Origin: Ciona savignyi
Taxonomy: Eukaryota; Chordata; Ascidiacea; Phlebobranchia; Cionidae
NCBI GenBank assembly: GCA_000149265.1
Contig: CH003028.1
Span: forward strand, 258,247-322,246
Reading direction: 5' to 3'
Length of the DNA stretch: 64,000 nt
A program made the position numbers and the translations under genes. The notes under the pieces are model-generated. The model was not told where the DNA came from. It did no database searches and worked only from the letters and a program-made list of their open reading frames with translations. Shown piece after piece: positions 11,991-25,700 of the stretch (position 1 is the first letter of the stretch; each line of letters starts with the position of its first letter).

Positions 11991-13823
11991 AATTTAACGT
12001 AACTCTTAATTTACATATAGGATGTTTACACAATTTTAACAAAAAAACACGAGGTTAATGCTGCGCATTGATACATTACGATACAGCACTTAAAAAATTA
12101 CTTAATTTTTAAGGAATTTTGGTTACTGTTTATAAACATAAGCACGTATACGAACAAAAATTTGTTTGCTTTAATTCTATTGTTTGTTAACGGTTTCTTG
12201 ATTGTAACTTGCTTTTAAGCTAAATAAGCTATAAGTCACACACATTATAATATTGAGAAATGTCGAAAATAATATTAAGAATAAATGTCGGGTGAACATG
12301 CTGAAAATAGCGCACACGAGGTCTGTTTTAAATCAGAACCGGAAGCGACTTGTCGCTATAGCGTACAATGTGAAACAAAGAAGTTAATACCGTGATATGT
12401 AAGTTGCTTCACAACTATCACCACTCCCTATTTTTCTAATGCAGAGAAATTATGATTGTTGCGTTTCAAGATTTAATTATTTCAGTCAATACTGTATTAC
12501 GAACCTGCAAGAGTAATTGACCTCATTTTTCACACCATCCTATTTTGAGAAGTCATGCTATACTTGGCGATATATTGATATTTTGCCACAAGCCCAGTTA
12601 TTTCAGGCGAAATTTGTCAAATATCTTTATTGTTTAGAACACATGGTATTTTTTAACCAAAGAAGGGGAGGAACTTAAGAAAGAATTGGCGTCTCAGTAT
12701 AAAATATCACCAAAGTTGGATATTTTAATTGGTAAATAGAGAATTACCACCACTGTTTGTAAAAACAATTTCAACCGTACGTTATTTGTGTTTTTTTTAA
12801 TCAAAAATCGTTGGTTCCCGATTATAGGTATTTAAAATTACAGATGGTATATATATATACAAACTTCATGTTCTGTAGAAGCAGTACGATGCTATCGATT
12901 AATAGATCGGTTGGTCAGAATAACGCCGGAATTGGATGGTGATCAGACGTCTTGGAATGAACATTTATCATAATTGTTTTGTGTTGAAATATAAACCATG
13001 ACAACCGAGTGTAGACCGTGTCGCAAATTAAATCTATAGACATACAAATAGCTATTTTACATACGTACACGAATATACAATTATACCACAATTCGACAGT
13101 GCGCATCCACAACATGTAACTTAACAGCTGTAAAAGATTTCGCCTAAACACAAAACAACCGCGAAGGCCATACCGGTAGTCCTTGTTAAATTTTCGGTCT
13201 GTCGATTATTACACGAAGTTGTCTTTACTTTAACTTTTCAGTATATATCCAATATATATATATTCGACATAACTTTTTAAACATTCAACTTTATTGGTAT
13301 TTTTTCTGTTGGGGTGTTTAATCCAACTAGTTGGTTGGAGTGGTATTAGGATTCTAGGAATAAACGAGAAGTGTAAACTAGGTTATTTTAATTCCATTTG
13401 GGCCTTGTTAGTTCATTTTATACATCCACAGCTTCCTTTTAAAATTTAAATAAATGATTCTTTCCAGTCGTGAAATATCGGCCATTAAACAATACCGGCG
13501 TCTAAAATGCCGTAATCCGATCTGTTTTTGGCATAGTTTGTCTGTCGGAAGTTCCCCTGTAATGATTAGGCTTAATATTCTACTGCGTAACCATCTCATA
13601 TCAGCAGCCACCTTTTAATTTTTAACTAAATTTCTACGAGTGTCTGGGAATTTCCCGGAAGTCGGTTGAAGACGTGTTTGGTCGCCGCATTTTTTTGTTC
13701 GTATTGATGTTTTGTCGATTTAAGTTGGCTTTGAGCGTCCAGCTGCTTCATACACGTAATAATAGTGTATGATATATATGCACTGGTTTCTATGTTCTTC
13801 TTGGGGTTTCTGTAAAACGACAA
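11991..13823. other. Intergenic, no gene seen
   Basis: AT-rich sequence after the second duplicated copy. Minus-strand ORFs at 12915-13151 and 13408-13611 show no family signal and no splice-supported extension. Confidence 0.5.
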
Positions 13824-14055
13824 ATAGGATAGGATATTCATGTTTATCCCCGTGATTGGGAAAACCAAGGGGGTTAACACACGGGCAATCGTCAGATCAC
13901 CTCGCGCCCACCGTCGGGTTACCGGAGCTATTGCAGTGTGTTGTTTATGATGAAAATCCTTCAAATTGGTAGAACCCATTAACCGCTGGGTCGAGGCAAT
14001 GTCCGTAAAGTGCCGTGCCAAAGGACACAACCGACTAGCTAGCGACCAGTTTCGC
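13824..14055 (-). mobile_element. SINE copy lacking its tRNA head
   Basis: The tail-side ATAGGATAGGATATTCATG is followed by the shared SINE body (reverse-complement core with GGGCAATCGTCAGATCACC and AAAGGACACAACCGACTAGC). The match ends at the point where the tRNA-like head begins in the fuller copy at 10516-10820. The minus-strand ORF 13626-14030 is largely this repeat. Confidence 0.75.
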
Positions 14056-15487
14056 TTTCGATGAAAATAACCATTATGTCAGCATTACTACAAATTTCAA
14101 ACTGATAGGATAATCTTTCTTGCCGAACAGCGGTCGACCGGATATGAATATCACAGGCATTATGCAGAAAAAAGAAAAAGAAAAAAAAAGAGTGAAATCA
14201 ATATGTATCCCCTTCGATTTTGAAGGTTACCCATGATGAATCATTTGTTGTAGGCTCAACTGTGACGTCACAATGGAAATTCCATGAAAATGTTTACGCA
14301 CTATCACGACGAAGCTAGCGGTTTCGGAGAATAACTATTTTTATATTGACTGTAAACCCTTCGATTATGAACCACCGATTCGCAAAAATTAGTAACCGCA
14401 AACTAAATTAAATTATTTTAAATTTATTTATTTTAATTTTTATTGTAATTGTGTACCGCAGCTTACCTACTAAATGTTTAATATTTGGTATGATTATGTG
14501 TTGAAAATAAACGGCTTTATTTAAAAAAAAGTTTTAATTTTGCATGTAAAAAATCTTAAATTGTAGAAAAACACTGTTGGTTAATTACCTATATACCAGG
14601 CGGTCCACATATTTCTGCTTGCAAAAATGTTTAATATAAATGCAGTTTATTACGTTAAATGTTAAGCAGCACTTACCATGGTTAAGTATTATATTACTTA
14701 AAATAAACCACACAGGTCGTTTGGTTTTAAAAAAATAAAGTTTTAATACGGGAATTTTGAATGTTTTCATCTTAAAAATTATTGATTTACATATAAGACT
14801 TCATAACAAAATCCATAATGTCTTACTCGTAATCGAACACCTTCCTAATGTTTCTAAAGAAGCAAACAATTTTAGCGATCCGTTATGAAGATAAGTTTAT
14901 TACCGATCAATGCCACCATCAAGTTACTATGTTTACACTGCAGCATTTATTACATCGCGTTAACATTATCCCATTTTGCTTTCGAAGAATCCAGCACAAA
15001 CTAATGAGAGGGTAATGTGAAAAGTAGGTTGTAATGATCAAACGAACACCTTCTGTTCCACGGATATATAAACAAATTTAAATAATGTAAAACTGTCCTA
15101 ATTTACAAAGGCACTAACGACTTGTTATTGTGTTATAAAATTGTAATTTTAAGTTTGTGTGAATTTACTTTGCTAAGACACATGGGAGGAAAAGAGAATC
15201 TTTTATTCATAATTTTTATTTTAATGTGAAATTTCCCTCCTTTCCCATTTCCATCCTTTAAGTTTTCTCCAATAACCTTTAATGTGTATTTTCGAAGAGA
15301 GGGAATTTCGAAGTTGAATACTGCGCCATGCGCAATAAGAAATAGGTCATTTCCGTGAACACACCTGTAATTCTGGCCACTTATAGAACACATTATAAAA
15401 GGTTATTTTTTTTTTCGAAGACTTATTAACATTTTAATAAGTCGCTATCTCTTTTAACACACCACTTTTAATACGAAACAAAGATTA
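14056..15487. other. Intergenic, no gene seen
   Basis: AT-rich sequence with only short ORFs (14585-14770 and 15133-15393 on the minus strand). Neither resembles a known protein or sits between convincing splice sites. Confidence 0.5.
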
Positions 15488-15584
15488 CAGTAAAACCTCT
15501 ATTTGAGCGCCACGCATTATTTTTTAACCCTTCCCTGTAGTGGCGGTCCTTTATTTGTGGTATTTACAAATAAGGGTTTTACTG
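15488..15584. mobile_element. Short TA-flanked MITE, pogo/Tigger-like ends
   Basis: A 97-bp unit begins CAGTAAAACCTCTATTTG and ends CAAATAAGGGTTTTACTG, so the ends are imperfect inverted repeats. TA occurs on both sides (15486-15487 and 15585-15586). CAGT(A/C)AAACC ends with TA target duplication are typical of the pogo branch of Tc1/mariner. It has no coding capacity. Confidence 0.75.
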
Positions 15585-15841
15585 TATTTTTTAGGATTTT
15601 CCGGAAAATAAGCAGTTAAACTGTTGTTGGCCGAGCATGTCAGACAGATCCCTTAATTTCAAAAGACAACGTCTATTTTGGGTAAAAATTTGACAATTTA
15701 ATGTCAATTTTAGAAGGGGTATTTAAATAAGAAAAAAACACAACATGGCGGATTGACTGATTTAAAGCAGTCCGTGATGGTATCGGCTACACAGTCTGCA
15801 TTTCTTTGCGTTTGGAAACGTCCGCTGTCAAGCCGTATTGA

Positions 15842-15964
15842 CATCGATACATTGTTTGGCATTGTATTAAGCTCCACCACACCAAGCATATGTCTTAACC
15901 ATGATGCCATCGATACATTGTTTGGCAGCACATTAAGCTACTCCACATCAAGAATATGTCTTAA
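15842..15964. repeat. Two-unit tandem repeat, period 66
   Basis: CATCGATACATTGTTTGGCA starts both units (15842 and 15908), and each ends with an ATATGTCTTAACC motif. The units differ at several bases. The overlapping ORFs on both strands are products of the repeat. Confidence 0.8.
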
Positions 15965-16315
15965 CCGATTTTAACAATTGTATTATAATAAAATTTATAT
16001 TATTTTGTTAAAGCTAGGTAAATTGTCTGTAAATCTTGCATTTTTGTACTAAAGCAGCTTAACGTTTCTTGATTATTAAACAATCATATAAGTGGAACCC
16101 AACAGCTTATCTGATTTTTGTTCCATACTTGATTTATCAGTTTTGGATTCCACCAATTTGTTTATGGTTGGTAAGTACAAATCAAGGTGCACCTTGTTTC
16201 AACAATATCATTTATATTAGCGTGTTTAGGGTTGCCTCACTGTGTCACAGCACAATTTTGATTCATACATGTTTATTTAAATGAAGATAATGCTTTCAGA
16301 CTGTTTGTTATAAAG

Positions 16316-16874
16316 CAGTGGTTCCCAACCTTTTTGTCTCGGTGACCCTCTTAAAAATTTTCGAAGATTCCGTGACCCACACTTATATTCTATCCTAAAT
16401 GCAAAATTAGAAAGTTAGCACAAAAAATATGTTTTACTTGCATTTATTAACAAATCAGTGCGATCGTTGACCTTGTAGGTCTGCAGCTAAACCTCCCCTT
16501 AACTATCTTGACCAATTCCAAGTCTTGACGGATTTCTGTTGTGTAATATACTAAGCTACTTCCCTAATAGAGTTTCAATTTGCAGCTATTGCACGTTTAC
16601 AGTCAAGTGGTCATATAGTTTATGACATCACAGTGGACGATATGACATCACAGTGGACGCATACTGATGCAATAATATTGTGCTACAAAGCAATCCGAAT
16701 GAAATGTCTCAATGGAAAATTATGCACAGGATAGAGCACATACTATGAGCGTACCGAAGCATCCAGTCCCATTGACAGTTACTCTTGTTCTTACATTAGC
16801 AACAGCTTCGCGACCCCCTTTAACATGCTTTGCGACCCCTTTGGGGGTCGCGACCCCCAGGTTGGGAACCACTG
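16316..16874. mobile_element. Non-autonomous hAT-like element with 8-bp target duplication
   Basis: The element is 559 bp, with perfect 16-bp terminal inverted repeats CAGTGGTTCCCAACCT / AGGTTGGGAACCACTG. It is flanked by the 8-bp direct repeat TTATAAAG at 16308-16315 and 16875-16882. Near 16618-16660 it holds a short internal tandem duplication (TATGACATCACAGTGGACG twice). Its end sequence is related to, but distinct from, the element at 2547-2855. It encodes no transposase; ORFs at 16712-16900 and 16720-16935 are within the element. Confidence 0.92.
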
Positions 16875-16882
16875 TTATAAAG

Positions 16883-18765
16883 GTATACTTAATTAATTGA
16901 CCACACAAATATTGGGTATTGTGACGCATTACCATGGATAATCAATCTTAATAATCGTGACATTGGACTCCATAGTAACACAAGAAACTGATGTTACATT
17001 TCGCCTTTCTTGTAAGTGTAATTCGCAATATGTGCAAATGACCTAGGTGTACAGTATAAGCATGTCCTGCTTTGTCAATTTAATAACGTCACGAATTCTC
17101 TATAAATACCAAACGTTTGAGTTACAGCTGCCATTCAAACTAGGGTAAGTTAAACTTTGACCGCCTCTTTAAGTAATCCGATAATTACTCTGCGTTTTAG
17201 CAGACATTCATTTCCTTGTGTTTTCTATAATAGTAAATTAACAAAAATTAATTAAAGGCTTAGAACGTTGTTTACATTTAATTGTAAAATGGAAGTCGTT
17301 CGGAAGTACGTTTAGAGTACAAAATACTGATCTTGGGCTAGGCAAGCTTCTTTATAAATAATTCAAATGTACACGTCATGTGATATATACACTTGAAAAG
17401 TCAAATGTATTTTAAAATGTTACGTTCCGCCTTTTGTACACACTTATATACATTTTGACATTTATGAGTTAATATAAGTTGGCTAGTTTCAAGCTTGATA
17501 TCGGGAAATCAAAACACCATGAAAAGTAATACACACAACTGGTAGATGAGCGTCATTGTGCACACTGTGTTGGAATGTCTGCGTAAAGATGTTATTACAC
17601 ACCGTGTGTTTTACTGGTAAAAGGCAAGCTGCTTCGAGACCATTCGAATTGTGCAGCGTTTAGCGTGGGTTGTTTTTCGTCTAAGAACAAAGCATTCCGT
17701 CAAGCTAGGATTGGAAAACGACTGCCCTTGAATTCAAAAAGAATACGTGTCCTGCTCTAGCCTAAACAAAGTGAAAATGAAGCGGGTTTTACATATGGAA
17801 AAGTTATGATAAAAAAGTTGAACAATCCGTCTATATTCGTATATGACAAACAATAGAATCAAGTCTACATTATTATTTACTTTTATTTTATTAATTTAAA
17901 ACATACAGTTTGTGCTTGCTTTAAAATTGTGAGTATTACCCGAGCAACAATTAGTAAAAATCTATAAAAGACCAGACACTCTCTATCAGCACGGAATATG
18001 TATACGGTTTTGTGGGTTGTGTATTGATCTGTACGAATCCGTTCTTGTACTGTAATATGTACGTCACGTGATAGCTCATTTCTCTTTTCATCTAACTTCC
18101 TGCTAGAAGCATCTCCCGCCTTTTTCTCTGAAACCGTTCCGCTGCTGTAACGCGATCAGCCACGTGACAACTGCCTGCGGCTGACTAGCGGTGTTCCAAG
18201 TGTTTGCACACACTCCTGGATATGTTAGCCAATGTACAAAGAAGGCAGCTGTTTGAACAGGGCGCCTAGAAAAGGACTTGTACACCAAAACAGTGTCTTT
18301 CCTTCGAATACAGAACCCTCTGCCATCGACAAATCTCTAAAATATAAGTGTTTACTTTGTTCTTTATCCATATATCACAAAAAATTTAAGTTCAGCGTCT
18401 TTGTCGATTTGATTATCATAATTCGTACAGTATCCTCTAAATAACATGGACAATGTCTTGAAGGCGCAATGATCTGTAACGGAGATTTGGTATTGTGTTT
18501 TACGTATCGCACAGCGCGTTTCCCTTTGAGTGTGTTATTTGTATAGTGTTCAGTCGATCATGTATCATACGACACGGCAGTACAAACATAGGTAGGCAGA
18601 TGTTTAGTTATTAACACAAAACTAATAAGTCTCACGAACATACGTTTTCGAAAATGCAGTTTAGCTAAGGATACTTTATAAATATTTTATGTGTGGGCAC
18701 CCGATATATATAATTATAATTTACATATTACTCCTGGAAACATTACAAGCATTTTAACTTTCTTT
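16883..18765. other. Intergenic, no gene seen
   Basis: No recognisable exon, RNA gene or repeat. The ORFs at 18103-18288 (-) and 18232-18444 (+) overlap each other and have no family signal. Confidence 0.5.
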
Positions 18766-18840
18766 GACAGCATCTGACATCGAACCCAGCATCCTCACCT
18801 AGGTACGCTATCCTGTCCGATACATCTTTTGTCTGGATAA
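18765..18840 (-). repeat. tRNA-like SINE head fragment
   Basis: On the minus strand this reads like a decayed tRNA: GGATAGCGTACCTAGG around the A-box position and GGGTTCGATGTC at the B-box position. The stems do not pair well enough for a functional tRNA, so a SINE fragment is more likely. Confidence 0.4.
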
Positions 18841-19618
18841 ACCACCCCACACAGGCGCTAAGCCGAAATACACTATTTTATTTGTTTTATAAGTACAGTA
18901 CCACTTAGAATATTTTCACTGTCCTCATTTCACGAAATGCTTATTCACATTATCCAATTACAATAAACGTATGCTTTTTTGTCGGTTTACTCTCGTGAGC
19001 TGTGTGGGTCGTGTCCAAAATTGTTCTTCAACAGTGGGGGAACAGTTTTTGAATTAGGGACCAAAATTATTTTAATCTTTTACTGGCGGGCAAGTGATCA
19101 AGTCGTCACTCACATATAGTTTGTGTTGTTAAAAACTTGAAAGTAAGATATACGGTACTTTACGGGTTAAAACCAGAAAGCACTAATGCGTTAAGCGACG
19201 CTCAAATATAGTTGTGACAACGCTTAACTGTGACACATTTAGTTTTGCAACATGTTGATATCATTTTTGTATTGCAACATGTTAATAAAGCCAGAATTAA
19301 AGACCCGGCGGCCCGCGGTCAATAGTTTGCCCATGTCTGTTATAACCCCTAAAATAGCTATATCTTCTACTGTCACGACAGTTGTTACAATGTTCCAAAA
19401 TATGTAATTTATACACACGACCGTGCAACAGCCGACCGATTAATCACGTATTTCACTTTACTCGTCAAACAAAAAAAACAATCAACGAACGTGTCACATG
19501 AGAATTGTGATTAATATATATTTCCAGGTAAATTTAAATAACTAAACCAAAATTATTGTTTATTGTTCATATATAAGAAAAATGAACAAAAGGGAAACGG
19601 TTCTGTTATGTACGTTTT
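18841..19618. other. Intergenic, no gene seen
   Basis: AT-rich sequence with no recognisable gene, RNA or repeat. Confidence 0.4.
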
Positions 19619-20110
19619 GTGGGATGCGCAAAAAGTCAAGCCGCTCAAATTTTGCGTGTAGCACTTTGTATACTTGGACTTGGTCGCCATATTCGCCGAA
19701 TCTATAAATACTTGATTACTCAGCGCATATGGCTGGATCCATTTCTTCCTGTCAGACTGGAAAATCCATTGGGTGGTTTTCCCATTTTACTCAGCAGATG
19801 ACTGATGCCGAAAATGTAAAGACTGGGTCACAGATTATCCCGGAATGTATAAGGGACTTTGAACATGAAGACAAATAGCCATCACTAGACATTCAGCAAT
19901 ATAGGCTATACTGTCCTTGTATATCCAGGGATATACGATTGGTGGATATTTGGCAATATACCAATGACTGCATGACATGCCACAATAGGAAATCAAGACC
20001 CCTTGATGGTAGCCTGATATATCTAAGCTTCGTGGCAGCCTCGGGTGATTGCAACGGTGGCTGTTATGCGGAGATAACTCTCAGAATAAATGTCTGGCGA
20101 CAAACACTTT
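19619..20110 (+). pseudogene. Decayed LTR-retrotransposon integrase fragment (tentative)
   Basis: The ORF from 19939 includes DIWQYTNDCMTCHNRKSRP. This resembles the second half of the HHCC zinc-binding domain of gypsy/BEL-type integrases (a V..W...C..C...K spacing). The upstream frame from 19619 is open but unrecognised. No LTRs, protease, reverse transcriptase or catalytic DDE core were seen. If the resemblance holds, this is a short dead remnant; it may also be chance. Confidence 0.3.
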
Positions 20111-20302
20111 TTGTCGAAAGCAAAATGTCCGTTAAAAAATTTAAAATAGGCAAGCTATACTTCTACTTGAATGATAATTTTAAAACAACTTGGAAAAACA
20201 AACAAACACGCATGCAGGTATAGTCAGGTCATAAACGATATTGTGTTGTGTCTAGACTTTACACTCCCCATAAACTTATTTCCGTACACTTATCCAATAA
20301 GT

Positions 20303-20440
20303 CAGTTACGTCCGTCCTCGAACAGTTGCACCCATACATTTACCTACTATGACAGTTACACCCGTACATTTACTTACTAGTGCAGTTACGTCTATATACA
20401 CATACCGTTAAGGAAGGGCAGTTACGTCTGTAAATTTTCA
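20303..20440. repeat. Degenerate minisatellite, ~30-bp units
   Basis: About five imperfect units each begin CAGTTAC/CAGTTGC, followed by a GTACATTTACTTAC-like stretch. Unit length varies between about 20 and 36 bp. Confidence 0.6.
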
Positions 20441-22732
20441 CATTTCGCCGGCACATTCTAATGTATAGTTCTGGCACGCGGTCCCATTAAGTATTCATCG
20501 TACACCTCACCCCCGTTAATGGGATATAGTGATTATTGACTTTGTACTCCTAATTTTTTTGTTTGTTTGTCTGGAGGGAAATTGTAAGTTTCCGTTGTCC
20601 TGTATTCGATGCTCGGGCTGATTGCTCGTGCAGTCCAAAACGTTTATTGTCCGGTCATAACGGTGTATAATATCACTGTGAATAACGCTGTCAATTAAAA
20701 TCTTTATATGCCTACATTAAAATTCTTACCGTACGCAAGAGTGTTTAATGGGAAGTTCTAAAATAGAAGTAATTTGAATATATATAACATGCAATCGTGA
20801 CGGTCGTCGCACGGTCGGATGTACAGGTTGACTGGTCATAAACGTACTGCAGCGGTTTACAAGTGCGTAGTCGGAATGCGGAAGTTCCTTGCACAGTAAT
20901 TGGACAGTAAACACTGCGGTTTTGTGTCATAGCAAGTAGCTACCCCTATGCTGTCAGGATTTAACGATACAAAGAAACGTGAAGTGACGGTAATGTTGGA
21001 ATTGTAACAAAAATTAACGTTATTTTTACATTAAAATGGCTGTGGACACGCACGGTTACTTTCCCTGACCTAGTATGATGTCGTGTACTACGTTTTCCTC
21101 CACAAGATGTAAATTAATAAGCTGAAATATGTAAGATAATATCCGATCTGACGAAACAAATTTGGATTGAATCCAAATAAGCAAATAACAGTATACAGGC
21201 TAGAATAATATGCAAATATTGACACGTGTAATAATTTCTAGTACAGACGTCTGCGTCATTTTCTTTTAGTTTTCATATAGGCAAAAACGTCATTTAGCGT
21301 CTTCGTTTGTATTTGCCGGTATTCAATGTTGCATACTTCGAGTACTCGACGACACCTTTTCTTTTTTCAACTGCTACATTTATTAATATTGGCGTTTTTT
21401 GTTCATCTTAAGTAGGAGAGGGACTATTTTATCCTTTTCAGTCTTCAAGTCTCTCACAATGGTAAGGTCACAGAAATTAAAAAGTGTATATAAAATAACC
21501 CCCAAAAAAGATATCCATACAGCGACTGCGGAGTTATATTAAAACAAACCATAATCCGATTTATTTGTGCTGATTATAACTTCGGGTATACTGTGTTTGC
21601 GTGATCCGTGGGCTGCATATTTCGAACGTTGCACAGCGGAAAATTACATTTGTAGTTAAGTCACAAAATGGCAACCGACCCAAAAACATTTTTTCTCTGG
21701 ACATAATAGGCCAGGAAAATGTAAGATGTGAATTAAAGTACAAGTATAAAATAAACCGCAGCGGTATACTGCCGACTTGTGTACTGGTTTAACAACCGAT
21801 TATCTTTCCGGGAGTAAATTAAGCTGAGGGAACAGCTATTGAATTGGACGCCATTGATTGTTTCGTCACAGACTGTAATGATGCACCTTTTTTCTTTTCC
21901 TCTTTCTCTTATTCTCTTTCATTCTCCTGAGCATATCGGAAAATCTCTCGTCTTTCCGTTGTAGGCAAACACCCAGCTCGATGATTCAGTCTTGTTGCAT
22001 TTTTATAACGAGTCACAGCTCCAATCTTAGCAATTTTGAACTCAGTTTATTCAAAAATGTTTCTTCGTATTAGTGGAGAATAACAACTTGTGTAATTGTG
22101 AATAGAAAAAAGGCAAAGCCGATCGTGGTCAATATCCTTCGAAGTCAGTGTAAACTAAGAAGTGTGGGCTCAAGTTGTCGTAGGAATAGTCGGTCTGTAC
22201 TAATACCACAGAACTTTGAATACGTTTTGGGACAAGGTTTTATTTCCATGCAGTAGTCATTAGACAACGCACACGCTTTTTTATAACTGAAGGTTGTGGC
22301 CTGTGTATGTTCAGATCACAAGGTCACTAAACTGTAGGCGACGAACGAAACCATTTTACACTTCACCCGGCGCACGAGAACGCAGTTACGACACGAAGAA
22401 AAAAGTTAATTTTTCCCTAGTGACACCGGCGGCCTTTGAAATTCTTGACTTTTCAAGTTGGGTTTGGCGCCGCGCAACTCAATTCAACCGTCGTGTGTGC
22501 CCACTGTACACTAACTTGACATAGAAGTTATATAAGCTATCGTGATTACGGCGCTCTTCATCGCCTTGACATATTGTCTGTATATCTATAAAACAGCTAT
22601 ATGTTTTCTTCCGTATGTGATTTTACAGAATATTTATCCCCCTTACATTAACAGGGGCAATTATCTAATGTCCAATCATAAAGCATTCTGGCCAATTTGC
22701 AAGTGGTGCAGTTTAGTGCCTATGACGTCACA
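20441..22732. other. Intergenic and probable 5' region of the PCGF gene
   Basis: No coding exon is recognised. A long polypyrimidine run near 21885-21960, ending in an AG, could be an acceptor for a 5' UTR exon of the PCGF gene. The somewhat more GC-rich stretch at 22340-22510 (with an unrecognised ORF, 22294-22524) could be promoter or 5' UTR. This is inference from position only. Confidence 0.35.
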
Positions 22733-25700
22733 ATGAACCGAAGTGTGAAACTGCGAGTCCGCGAATTGCACGCCCACGTGACATGCTTCTTGTGTGAAGG
22801 TTATTTCATCGACGCAACAACCATCATAGAGTGTTTGCACTCCTGTAAGATGTGCTATTGCTTTTATAGAATAACAATAATACTTACTCATGCAGTTGGT
22901 TCACGTAACAACCATATGTCCACGAGTGTTAAGAGTTTATATACTCTGGGCATATGCATTAATGAATTAAAATTGAGTACTTTAATATTACAAAAAAATT
23001 CTTTAAAAAAGCTATACCCCCACCTGCTTCTTTTAAGAATCATTTTAATGCACTTCTTCTTGGGATTTTGGGTATTTCAGTAAAGCCTACATTATTTTAT
23101 TTTTCGCTATTTAGTAAAGTCCACGTAAAGCCTACTTTGTCATATAGATAAATGTTTTATTTTTACTTTTCAGTTTGTCGAACGTGCATCGTCCGCTATT
23201 TGGACAACCGGCGGTGTTGTCCAGTATGTCGGGTTCAAGTCCACAAAACCCGGCCCTTGTTGAACATTCGAAGTGATCAAACTTTACAAGACATTGTCTA
23301 CAAACTTGTCCCAGGCCTTCTGGGCGACGAAATGAAAAGAAGGAGGCGATTTTGGAAGGATAACCCAGAGCAGAGAAAAGATTTTGGTATGGTGGTTTTT
23401 CTTACCGAGTTGTGGAGGTCTAAATAACCAGATTTGTACTTTAACTTTTTATTTTCGAAAAAAATAGACAAATGCTCATAACCTAAGCGGTAACGGAAAC
23501 TTAATTCAGATAAGTAATAAGCATCAGATAACACATTTGCGTCAGTTCTTTCGCTGAAATGGTAAATAAACTGGCAAAGTTTAGTTACGTAAGAATCGAC
23601 TTCGCGTTTTAATGATGTTTATTTATAGACGAAATACGTAGTTCGTCGCAATTGACCGGTGGTGCAACTATAAATGTTTTTTTGCCGGGCTAAGTTTCGA
23701 ATATGATGGGCTCGTAACTCGGACCGTTTTTTTTTTTTTTATAGGAATCATGATATGTATAGGTCGAGTTAAAAATTCGGCCACACAACCATATAACTAA
23801 ATATATAGTTCAAACTTTCTTTTGATAACTAAAGCTTCTTTACCCCATCACGTGATAATCATATGAAAGTTATAATTTTTGTTAAAAACACAGCTTTGTG
23901 GAGGGAATTAACGCCGGAAGAGTTGGGAGACGCTGACCAAACCGACGCGGCCGCGTTCTCCTGTAAAATCACCCTTGTCATTGAACCAGTGAAGAGGTGA
24001 GGACGTTTTTATGCTGTCTTCTTTACTGAGGTGTTTGCTCTAGACGCCTAGAGAGTAAAAGCGGCAGTTATGTCTTCGCCACAGGTATGAACACCGAACA
24101 GTCCGCTAGGAGGCAGCAATCTCAATAATTTTTTAGTGTTGGTCATTCCTGCCATTTAAAACAATTAAGCGATACCCGATACTGCTAAGAATGCTCTTTG
24201 GATTTGCAAGATAGTTTGAGCAAATAAAAACATGAAGCTAATATAACACTTTCCATATTAGTCGTTTCGTAATAATTCCAACGTCTCTAAGTAAAACTGT
24301 CTTATTGGCGTTATGTGTTTTTGCTTTATACACAAATATACGCTCAATGCCTTTCTTATCCAAGAACAAAAGCATTGGGTTTCAATCGCACAGCTCTAAT
24401 ATTCAAACCCCCTACCCGGATGAGTATTCGTACATGGTGTGTGTCGGCTTTTCGTGCAAAGCACAGCACCTTTCGAAGTGTTCAGTATATTTCATTAAAA
24501 TAAACTGCGTTCGTTTGTTTTGTTAGGAAATTTTGAGTATGGCGTTTGAGTATCGGAAGCCTTGTGAGGGCCTCTTCTCTGTCTTAATCGTTCAGAGAAA
24601 TTTGGTGGTACTTAGAGCATATGATACTAACACATGCCAAATCGTATATGGGAAATGTGTGTTTAAGTTCACGTTTGCCTTACCTTTCACTAATACGCAT
24701 GCATAATTTAAACTTAAAGCATCCAGAACAATTCCTTGTCTGATTCGTGTATCAACAATCCTCAGAACTACATTGATCGACTTTCACGGTAGCGACACCG
24801 AAACCAATAAATAATTCGCTGTCTATGAGAAGTTTTGGGAGTGTGTTTTTTTCATTATAATTCAAAAGAATCAAATTATGTTTTCGATACATCTAGATAA
24901 AGCCGATTTCTTGTATAGGCTGCTTGCAATTCTCAGCAGACCCGTGAACGTTCGCGGGTAGTTCAGTAGGTTTAAACGTCGACGTTTCCATCGTTAAAAT
25001 AGACATTCTACCGCCAACGCAATAAGGTTACTTAGGTTCGCGTACATTACATTAATTCTAACTACAATATATTCTAACTACGATATAATTGGCCACTCAG
25101 AAGAATTCGGAAAGCCGACGAGTTTCGGGATTGGACGGAGATAGATTGCAACTTGAGCAAGCGATACCTGCGAACTTCCCAAGACCTCACTGTCGGGCAT
25201 TTGCACAAATTCATTCGTGCCAAACTGAATGAGCCAAGTTCTACTGAGGTAGGTTGATAATGAACTAAGCAAACGACATGCTATTTGTGTTTTATCCCAG
25301 TGAATGAAAAAACTGGGGGGGAAGTCACACGGGCAATCGTCAGATTTCAAAAATTATCACACGGGTAATCTTCACATAACCTTGTGCCCACCATCGGATT
25401 ACCTATGATTTATTGCAGTGTATTATTAAGACTTTACTTTAGTTTTAGTAGTTGGTTCAAACCAAAGAATACACCCGACAAGCCAGCGACCAGTTTTTAA
25501 CCTACAACCCTTCGGCTCAAATGCGACGCACTTTATTTGGTTATAACTGACTCTGAGGCTATTGGGCCAGATAAACTTATTCGCATTTGACTAACGGCCA
25601 CATGTTTTATTGTTCAAAACCCCCACATGCGTTGTTGGGCGAAACTTTTGAAAGGGCGGGGAAAAGACCAATTTACGGACATTGCTTAAACCGGAATAAA

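Noticed and set aside
16712-16935. ORFs on both strands
   Set aside because: They lie inside the hAT-like element and its inverted repeat.
22697-23083. 128-aa ORF as a protein in its own right
   Set aside because: It is PCGF exon 1 read through the donor at 22844; homology breaks exactly there.
24305-24526. Possible RAWUL exon of PCGF
   Set aside because: The frame SYMVC...AQHLSKC looks faintly like the RAWUL core, and an acceptor at 24393 even fits the phase. The exon at 25101-25248 matches far better ([20 protein letters not shown]), fits both neighbouring phases, and has a clean donor.
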